Assembly (NCBI GenBank): GCA_017990305.1
Contig: JAGNOB010000009.1
Coordinates: 1 to 15,023, forward strand
Reading direction: 5' to 3'
DNA: 15,023 nt
Source of the DNA: Leucobacter sp.
GTDB taxonomy: Bacteria > Actinomycetota > Actinomycetes > Actinomycetales > Microbacteriaceae
Part shown: positions 7,450 through 12,468 of the stretch, in pieces
Position numbering within the stretch: the first letter of the stretch is position 1
Layout: the number at the start of each line of letters is the position of its first letter
Notes under the pieces: model-generated
What the model saw: only the letters and a program-made list of their open reading frames with translations
Told to the model about the DNA's origin: nothing
Database searches by the model: none
Made by a program: the position numbers and the translations under genes

Positions 7450-7493
7450 ACTAGAGTGGTTTGGGCGTCGAGTGGCGCCGGAACTACTCTAGT
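7450..7493. promoter_or_regulatory. Wide inverted repeat ACTAGAGT / ACTCTAGT upstream of the permease gene
   Basis: ACTAGAGT (7450-7457) and ACTCTAGT (7486-7493) are exact reverse complements separated by 28 nt. They lie between the permease Shine-Dalgarno and the palindrome at 7497-7521. They could be paired protein-binding half-sites or a stem in the permease mRNA leader. The repeat is exact, but its function is unknown. Confidence 0.35.
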
Positions 7494-7496
7494 CAT

Positions 7497-7521
7497 AGGT
7501 CTGATCTGATAAGTCAGACCT
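7497..7521. promoter_or_regulatory. Palindrome AGGTCTGA-N9-TCAGACCT in the divergent heme uptake/synthesis promoter region
   Basis: AGGTCTGA (7497-7504) and TCAGACCT (7514-7521) are perfect complements with a 9-nt spacer. The palindrome lies directly beside a possible -35 box for ferrochelatase and where the permease promoter is expected. This is the geometry of an operator controlling both directions. It matches the DtxR/IdeR iron box poorly (I count about 7 of 19 positions), so another regulator is implied. Confidence 0.5.
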
Positions 7522-7551
7522 TTCACATCGGACGTTCAGGTTCGGTCGAAT
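7522..7551 (+). promoter_or_regulatory. Candidate promoter for ferrochelatase gene
   Basis: TTCACA (7522-7527) resembles a -35 box and, after 18 nt, TCGAAT (7546-7551) could be a -10 box, placing the transcript start a few bases before the GTG at 7564. An alternative -10, TAGCGT (7551-7556), would give a leaderless mRNA starting at the GTG. Either way the 5' leader would be very short. Confidence 0.3.
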
Positions 7552-7563
7552 AGCGTACGGAGC

Positions 7564-8676
7564 GTGACTGAGATTTCGCCTGCCGTGCTTGCGGCTCCTT
7601 ACGATGCCCTGCTTCTGTGTTCCTTCGGCGGCCCGAACGGGCCAGACGACGTGCTTCCCTTCTTGCGGAACGTCACCGTCGGGAAGAATATCCCTGAGGA
7701 CCGTCTCGTGGAAGTGGGTGAGCACTACGGCCACTTCGGTGGGAAGAGTCCGATCAACGAGCAGAACCTCGAACTCCTCGAGGCCCTGCAAGCTGAGCTT
7801 GCTCGACGTGGGGTCGCCCTGCCCGTGATCTGGGGTAACCGGAACTGGCACCCGTACACGGTCGACGCCCTGCGAGACGCGGCAGCCTTCGGCACCAAGC
7901 GCGTATTGACGATCGTTACGAGCGCTTACGCCTCGTACTCGGGTAGCCGGCAGTACCGCGAACACCTCGCCGCTGCAGTCTCGGAACTCGGCGACATTGC
8001 GCCCGAGATTGACATCGTCCGTCCGTTCTTCAACGACCCTGGCTTCGTTCTCGCGAACGCCGACGCGGTTGCGGAGGCAGCGGCAAAGCTCGACGGTGGT
8101 CTCGCCGGCGCGCACATTGTCTACGTCACGCACTCGATTCCCGATGCGATGCAGGACGCCTCGGCGGAGACCGGCCCAGGTTACCGCGAGCAGCATGAGG
8201 ACGTGCTTGCGACGATCAACACGCTTCTCGCTGGTGATGTCGCGCCTGCGTTTGAGTCGTCGCTCGCTTACTGCTCGCGCTCTGGCGACCCGCGAACGCC
8301 GTGGCTTGAGCCCGACGTGAATGATCACCTTGAGGCGCTCGCCGCTGCCGGTGTGCGCAAGGTCGTGATCGCTCCCATTGGGTTCATCTCGGATCACATG
8401 GAGGTCGCCTTTGACCTCGATACCGAAGCCCTCGAGACTGCTGCCGAACACGGTATCCAGGCTGTTCGCGCCGACACCGTCGGTGTGCGTGACCGCTTCG
8501 TCTCCGGCCTCGTAGATATGGTGCTCGAGCGTGCCGCTCGCGAGCGCGGCGAGGACGTTCCCGCTGCCACCATTGGCGCTTACCCAGCGCTCCCAGACGT
8601 CGCTCCGCCCGGGAGCTGCCGCATGCGTCACGGTGAGGTGACGGGAATCCCCGTGCTCGCCGGGACCGAGGATTAA
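7564..8676 (+). CDS. hemH: Coproporphyrin ferrochelatase (CpfC/HemH)
   Basis: This enzyme inserts ferrous iron into a porphyrin. In actinobacteria the substrate is coproporphyrin III and the product coproheme. The 370 residues contain ferrochelatase signatures in order: [60 protein letters not shown] with catalytic H190, [19 protein letters not shown], and GFISDHMEV with catalytic E280. Only three cysteines occur (C19, C237, C352), one fewer than four-cysteine [2Fe-2S] ferrochelatases need. The GTG at 7564 has GGAG only 1 nt away, too close to act normally; the mRNA may be leaderless, and an in-frame GTG at 7585 is a weaker alternative. It is followed after 13 bp by the coproheme decarboxylase gene, so the two last heme steps are co-transcribed. 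Confidence 0.95.
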   Translation: MTEISPAVLAAPYDALLLCSFGGPNGPDDVLPFLRNVTVGKNIPEDRLVEVGEHYGHFGGKSPINEQNLELLEALQAELARRGVALPVIWGNRNWHPYTVDALRDAAAFGTKRVLTIVTSAYASYSGSRQYREHLAAAVSELGDIAPEIDIVRPFFNDPGFVLANADAVAEAAAKLDGGLAGAHIVYVTHSIPDAMQDASAETGPGYREQHEDVLATINTLLAGDVAPAFESSLAYCSRSGDPRTPWLEPDVNDHLEALAAAGVRKVVIAPIGFISDHMEVAFDLDTEALETAAEHGIQAVRADTVGVRDRFVSGLVDMVLERAARERGEDVPAATIGAYPALPDVAPPGSCRMRHGEVTGIPVLAGTED

Positions 8677-8689
8677 GAGGAGAACGATC

Positions 8690-9418
8690 GTGACTGAATC
8701 CGTCCGCCCCGTTATCGACCACAGTGCAATTGCCGAGAGCATCAACGAGGCGGTGAACTACACGATGTTTGCCGTGTTCCGCGAGGAGCGTGCGGCAGCG
8801 ATCCCCGCAGATCCTGCGGCCGCGAGTCAGCGCACCATCGATGCCCTTGCCGCAATCGACGGACTGGCGGTGCGCGGTTGGTACGACATCGCAGGCTTCC
8901 GCGCTGATTCCGACGTGCTGGTCTGGCTGCACGCGCCAACCACAGAGGCGCTGCAGGCCGGATACCGGGCGATCCTGTCGGGTGCCGTTGGGCGGCTGTC
9001 GCCTGTGTGGTCAAACATTGGCGTGCACCGCGCGGCCGAGTTTAACCGCGCACACATCCCCGCGTTCCTTGCGGGGGAGACCCCGGGCGACTACCTCTGC
9101 GTCTACCCGTTCGTGCGCAGCAAGGAATGGTACCTGCTGCCCGATGAGGAACGCTCAACGATGCTCCGCGAACACGGCGCGGCAGCCCGTGATTACGGCG
9201 ACGTGCTCGCAAACACCGTCGCCTCGTTCGCGCTCGGTGACTACGAGTGGCTTCTCGCATTCGAATCGGCTGATCTCACCAGGATCGTCGACCTCATGCG
9301 CGAGCTGCGTGCCACTGATGCTCGCCGCCACGTGCTCGAGGAGATTCCGTTCTTTACCGGTCCGCGTGCGGAGCCAGCTGAGCTCCTTGGGCGGATCTTC
9401 AAGGGACCAGGCGCATAA
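8690..9418 (+). CDS. hemQ: Coproheme decarboxylase (ChdC/HemQ), actinobacterial type
   Basis: This enzyme uses hydrogen peroxide to decarboxylate two propionates of coproheme, giving heme b, the last step of the coproporphyrin-dependent pathway. The 242-residue protein is a chlorite-dismutase-family fold. H122 (in FNRAHIPAF) and Y139 ([11 protein letters not shown]) have the same 17-residue spacing I recall for the distal His and catalytic Tyr of Corynebacterium diphtheriae ChdC (H118/Y135). H162 in [11 protein letters not shown] fits the heme-ligating proximal His (H158 there). The distal His marks it as the actinobacterial clade. The GTG start has a good Shine-Dalgarno AGGAG (8678-8682, 7 nt spacing). 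It lies 13 bp after ferrochelatase, whose product is its substrate. A long hairpin follows. Confidence 0.95.
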   Translation: MTESVRPVIDHSAIAESINEAVNYTMFAVFREERAAAIPADPAAASQRTIDALAAIDGLAVRGWYDIAGFRADSDVLVWLHAPTTEALQAGYRAILSGAVGRLSPVWSNIGVHRAAEFNRAHIPAFLAGETPGDYLCVYPFVRSKEWYLLPDEERSTMLREHGAAARDYGDVLANTVASFALGDYEWLLAFESADLTRIVDLMRELRATDARRHVLEEIPFFTGPRAEPAELLGRIFKGPGA

Positions 9419-9428
9419 CGCCAGTGCC

Positions 9429-9455
9429 GGGCACCAGCGCATAGCATCGGTGCCC
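9429..9455 (+). terminator. Small stem-loop after hemQ
   Basis: GGGCACC (9429-9435) pairs with GGTGCCC (9449-9455) around a 13-nt loop, 10 nt after the hemQ stop. It may be an extra terminator or RNA-stabilising hairpin ahead of the larger structure at 9463-9505. Confidence 0.4.
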
Positions 9456-9462
9456 AACTACT

Positions 9463-9505
9463 TCGAGCGGGCTCGATCACCGTGGGGGTGACCGAGCCCG
9501 CTCGA
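9463..9505. terminator. Strong bidirectional terminator between hemQ and the surface-protein gene
   Basis: A 13-bp perfect stem, TCGAGCGGGCTCG (9463-9475) with CGAGCCCGCTCGA (9493-9505), continues after one mismatch into TCACC/GGTGA (9477-9481 and 9487-9491) with a 5-nt loop. It is placed 10 bp before the convergent gene's stop codon. Flanks are only mildly T-rich (TACTTGT on +, AGTAGTT on -). Confidence 0.75.
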
Positions 9506-9515
9506 TACTTGTACG

Positions 9516-11582
9516 CTAGGCCGACCGGCGCGACCTCACGAAGAGGCTGACTGCGCCGCCTCCAAGGAGCAGCGCGGCGATTGCGAGCGCTGCGATGCCC
9601 GGAGCTCCGCCGGTCTGCACCAGCTCGTTACCCGAGCCCTTCCCCCCTCCCGGGGGATCCGTTGGGGTCACAGGGGGATCCGTCGGCTTTACTGGCGGAT
9701 CTACCGGCGGATCGACCGGAGGGTCCACTGGCGGATCTACCGGCGGGTCGACCGGCGGATCGACCGGAGGGTCCACTGGCGGATCTACCGGGGCCAGCAG
9801 TTTCACGCGCGCTTCGGTCGTCGCGCTGACCGGGCTTCCGCTTGGGGCTGTGCCGCGCGCGACCACGGAGTTCTCGGCGCTCAACGCGGCAACCTCCTCG
9901 GGCGTCAGCGTTGAGGTGACGGTCACGACTGCATCACCTCCCGCCGCCAGGTTGCCGATGGCGACCGTTTCCGCAGCGTTGTCTTCACCGCGCACGAAAG
10001 CCGCCTCGGCGTCGGTGAGTGGCGTGTTCCCGGTATTGGTGACTGTCGCCGTCCAAGCGATCTGCTCCCCGACCTCGGTGTTGACCGGGGCCTCGCCAAT
10101 AAGCGTGATTGCAATGGCGGGCGCCGCCTCACTCGGCACGATGGAGTCGATGACAGCCGCGTCGCCGCGGCCCGCCTCACTGTATGCGGTCACCCGGAAG
10201 CTGTACTCGCCTGCGTCGAGATCTGAGACCGTGAGGCTCGTCTCGAGGCTGGGCTCGCGTTCGACGACTTCCCAAGAGCTGCCCCCGTCGTCAGAGCGCT
10301 CCACGACGTAATCGAGTACTGGAGCCTGGCCGTACAGCGTCTCGTTTTCGTCCCACGACAGCTCCACGCTTCCCGCGGCGCTGCCGGGTGACGCAGTGAA
10401 GCCTGTCATCGGCGAGGGGGAGCGTGCCATGAGCCGGAGGCTGTGGTCGCCCTTGGCGGTCATGACGATCCACCCCTCGGGCGTGATATCGAGATCGCGC
10501 ACCTGCGTGTACGGCACGTCCCGAACCTGGATCTCGTCGAGTAGCTGCTTTCCGTCGCTTGTGTAGCGCTTCACTGCTCCGGTCTGCGGTACGACGTAGA
10601 GGTATCCTTCGGGACCGACGACGGTGTCGTAGATCATCTGATTGGGGAACGCGAGGCCCCCGTCCTCGGCGAAGCTCGTGTCGAGCTCCCAGGTGCCAGA
10701 AGCATCATCGACGTTCCAGCGCTGCACCATGCCGGCCCTGTTGGCTCTGTTGAAGCCGAGGTCTGAGGTGTAAATCGAGGTTCCATCGGTCGAGACGCCG
10801 TACACCTCGTCGAGGTTGCCCGGTCCATCGGTGACTGGCCGGTTGGGCTGCAGCCCCGCAGTCTGACCGTCGCCGGTGAGTCGGTAGAGGGGATCTCCTC
10901 CGGGCACGTCGAATACGCTCACGACGTTGCAGCCCTCGTAGGGGGCGAAGAGCCGCTCACCCATCACGGTGAAGTAGGGCCCCCAGGCGAGCTCTCCCTG
11001 GGCGAGTTGGGTGCAGCCCTGGTCGCCACCCACCCCGGCGTTGCCGGTGATACGGTGTGCGTCGTCGTAGAAGAGGATGGTGCCTGGCGGGTCTGAGACG
11101 TTGCCGTTGGTATCACTCACGGCGATTCCACCGCCGTCGAGCGTGATGACCCCGCGTGGCTCAGCCCACGGGCGTTCGCCGCCTGCTGGGTCTGCGGCGG
11201 TGCTGTCGCGGTTCGCGTATTGGATGGGCCCCTCCCACGCAGACGTGAGGTAGCCACCTGTCTCAGCGTAGTCACCGTTGCCGCGGTAATCTCCGACCGC
11301 GGGGTCGAAACTCGTGGGCCGATACTCGTACAACCCCCGGTCACCCGAGGCTGAGTTGTCGGTCACCGCATACCAAATGCTTCCCGCAGCATCGACGGTC
11401 ACGCCGTAGATGTTGTTGATGGTGGCGAGGCTGTCGCCAATGAGGCCGTACTCGCCGCTGCCCTCAGCCTTACCGTCCTGTAATGGGTCGTCGAGAGCGA
11501 GCGCTGCCTGGGGTACGGTCACCAACAGTGATGTGGCAAGGGCCGCTAAAGCTGCGGCCCCAAAGAGTCGTCCTGCGGACAT
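9516..11582 (-). CDS. Secreted, probably sortase-anchored surface protein (propeller-like, FN3 and Ig-like domains, VDPP stalk)
   Basis: I do not recognise a named gene. The 688-residue protein has a Sec signal peptide with likely cleavage after ALA (residue 29). Residues about 45-390 show repeated IYGVTVDAAGSIWYAV / EPRGVITLDGGGIAVSD / VYGVSTDGTSIYTSD / IYDTVVGPEGYLYVV / VRDLDITPEGWIVMTA segments, typical of an NHL- or SMP-30-like beta-propeller. Residues about 392-485 form a fibronectin type III domain. Residues about 487-595 look Ig-like/DUF11-like (TNTGNTPLTDAEAAFV). Eight VDPP units (599-630) make a stalk, then LVQTG (654-658), a hydrophobic helix and RSRRSA form a cell-wall sorting signal (LAxTG/LPxTG variant, possibly class E sortase). 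Only two cysteines occur (C190, C218), perhaps one disulfide. The ATG is preceded by GGGAAGG (5 nt spacing). No sortase is in the window. The role, perhaps binding or adhesion, is unknown. Confidence 0.85.
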   Translation of the reverse strand: MSAGRLFGAAALAALATSLLVTVPQAALALDDPLQDGKAEGSGEYGLIGDSLATINNIYGVTVDAAGSIWYAVTDNSASGDRGLYEYRPTSFDPAVGDYRGNGDYAETGGYLTSAWEGPIQYANRDSTAADPAGGERPWAEPRGVITLDGGGIAVSDTNGNVSDPPGTILFYDDAHRITGNAGVGGDQGCTQLAQGELAWGPYFTVMGERLFAPYEGCNVVSVFDVPGGDPLYRLTGDGQTAGLQPNRPVTDGPGNLDEVYGVSTDGTSIYTSDLGFNRANRAGMVQRWNVDDASGTWELDTSFAEDGGLAFPNQMIYDTVVGPEGYLYVVPQTGAVKRYTSDGKQLLDEIQVRDVPYTQVRDLDITPEGWIVMTAKGDHSLRLMARSPSPMTGFTASPGSAAGSVELSWDENETLYGQAPVLDYVVERSDDGGSSWEVVEREPSLETSLTVSDLDAGEYSFRVTAYSEAGRGDAAVIDSIVPSEAAPAIAITLIGEAPVNTEVGEQIAWTATVTNTGNTPLTDAEAAFVRGEDNAAETVAIGNLAAGGDAVVTVTSTLTPEEVAALSAENSVVARGTAPSGSPVSATTEARVKLLAPVDPPVDPPVDPPVDPPVDPPVDPPVDPPVDPPVKPTDPPVTPTDPPGGGKGSGNELVQTGGAPGIAALAIAALLLGGGAVSLFVRSRRSA
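9697..9792. repeat. Eight 12-bp tandem repeats encoding the VDPP stalk
   Basis: Eight in-frame 12-mers of the type GGATCTACCGGC run without gaps. The first 48 bp (9697-9744) and the last 48 bp (9745-9792) differ at only three positions, so the array looks like a duplicated four-unit block. Copy number changes would lengthen or shorten the stalk in 4-residue steps without shifting the frame. Confidence 0.9.
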
Positions 11583-11627
11583 GGTTGCCTTCCCAATGAA
11601 GCGTGCGCGCCGCGGTCACGGGCGCGC

Positions 11628-11644
11628 GTGACGCCCTGCGTCAC
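11628..11644. promoter_or_regulatory. Palindrome GTGACGC-CCT-GCGTCAC upstream of the surface-protein gene
   Basis: Perfect 7-bp arms surround a 3-nt centre. An overlapping 6-bp repeat, GTCACG (11615-11620) with CGTGAC (11627-11632), gives three GTCAC/GTGAC boxes within 30 bp. On the - strand a possible -10, TAGCGT (11651-11656), lies just upstream, so the palindrome would cover the transcript start. It may be an operator or a leader hairpin. The rest of the 202-bp gap (11583-11784) shows nothing further I can name. Confidence 0.4.
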
Positions 11645-11784
11645 AGAATCACGCTAGGTGCTGCCGCCCGGCTGACAGTCGAAGCGTGGAAGAGTTGCGG
11701 CGATTTGAGAGCGGGAGGCTGCAACCTGAGTAGTCGGTGCCGGCTATTTGGGGGTTCGCCGGGCGGGAGTTCTTCGCCGTGAGG

Positions 11785-12468
11785 CTAGTCAGCGAGGCGG
11801 TAGCCCATGCCGGGCTCGGTGAGAATGTGGACGGGGTTCGCTGGGTCGTCCTCGATTTTCTTCCTCAGCTGTGAGACGTAGAGCCGTAGGTATCCCGTGT
11901 CCTCGGCGTGCTCGGTGCCCCAGATGCTCGTGAGGAGCGTCTGCCGGGTGACGAGCTTGCCCGCGTTGCGGATGAGAATCTCAATGACCTGCCACTCTGT
12001 GGGTGTCAGCCGAATCTGTTTGTCGCCCTCTGGCGTCGCGCGGACGATGCTGTGCGCGGCGAGGTCGATCGTCACCGCTCCCAACTTGGCGACTGGCGCG
12101 ACCTCATCCTGTGGCCCGCGGCGCGTGAGCGCACGGATGCGCGCAAGGAGCTCGCCGACGGAGAACGGCTTCGTCACGTAGTCGTCTGCACCGGCATCGA
12201 GCGCTTGGATTTTATCGGCGGCCCCAGAGCGGCCGGAGACGACGAGGATCGGCGCACGCGACCAGCCGCGGATTGCGTGGATCACGTCGAGCCCGTCGAG
12301 GTGTGGCATGCCGAGATCGAGCACCACGAGATCTGGCTCGTGGTCGACGGCGGAAGAAATTGCCTCAGCGCCGTCGGCCGCGGTGAATATCTCGTAGCCT
12401 TTCGCGGTGAGCGTGATCCGGAGCGCGCGGAGTATCTGTGGATCGTCGTCTGCGATGAGGATCTTCAT
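11785..12468 (-). CDS. kdpE: KdpE response regulator (OmpR/PhoB family)
   Basis: This cytoplasmic DNA-binding protein, when phosphorylated by KdpD, typically activates the high-affinity potassium transporter kdpFABC. The 227 residues comprise a receiver domain with acidic pocket D7-D9, phospho-acceptor D51 (VVLDLGMP), S78 and K100 (YVTKPF), then an OmpR-type winged helix with LTPTEWQVIEILIRNAGKLVTRQTLL and YVSQLRKKIEDDPANPVHILTEPGMGYRL. That latter region is very KdpE-like. The ATG overlaps the kdpD stop (ATGA) and has AGGGAG 6 nt upstream inside kdpD, so the pair is coupled. The gene is followed by 202 bp before the surface-protein gene on the same strand. I see no strong terminator there, only a weak CCGGC/GCCGG stem. 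Confidence 0.93.
   Translation of the reverse strand: MKILIADDDPQILRALRITLTAKGYEIFTAADGAEAISSAVDHEPDLVVLDLGMPHLDGLDVIHAIRGWSRAPILVVSGRSGAADKIQALDAGADDYVTKPFSVGELLARIRALTRRGPQDEVAPVAKLGAVTIDLAAHSIVRATPEGDKQIRLTPTEWQVIEILIRNAGKLVTRQTLLTSIWGTEHAEDTGYLRLYVSQLRKKIEDDPANPVHILTEPGMGYRLAD

Noticed and set aside
7495..7523. DtxR/IdeR iron box in the divergent region
   Set aside because: Only about 7 of 19 positions fit TTAGGTTAGSCTAACCTAA, and the real symmetry is AGGTCTGA-N9-TCAGACCT.
9697..9792. Repeat array considered as CRISPR
   Set aside because: The 12-bp units are contiguous with no spacers and encode in-frame VDPP, so this is a coding tandem repeat.
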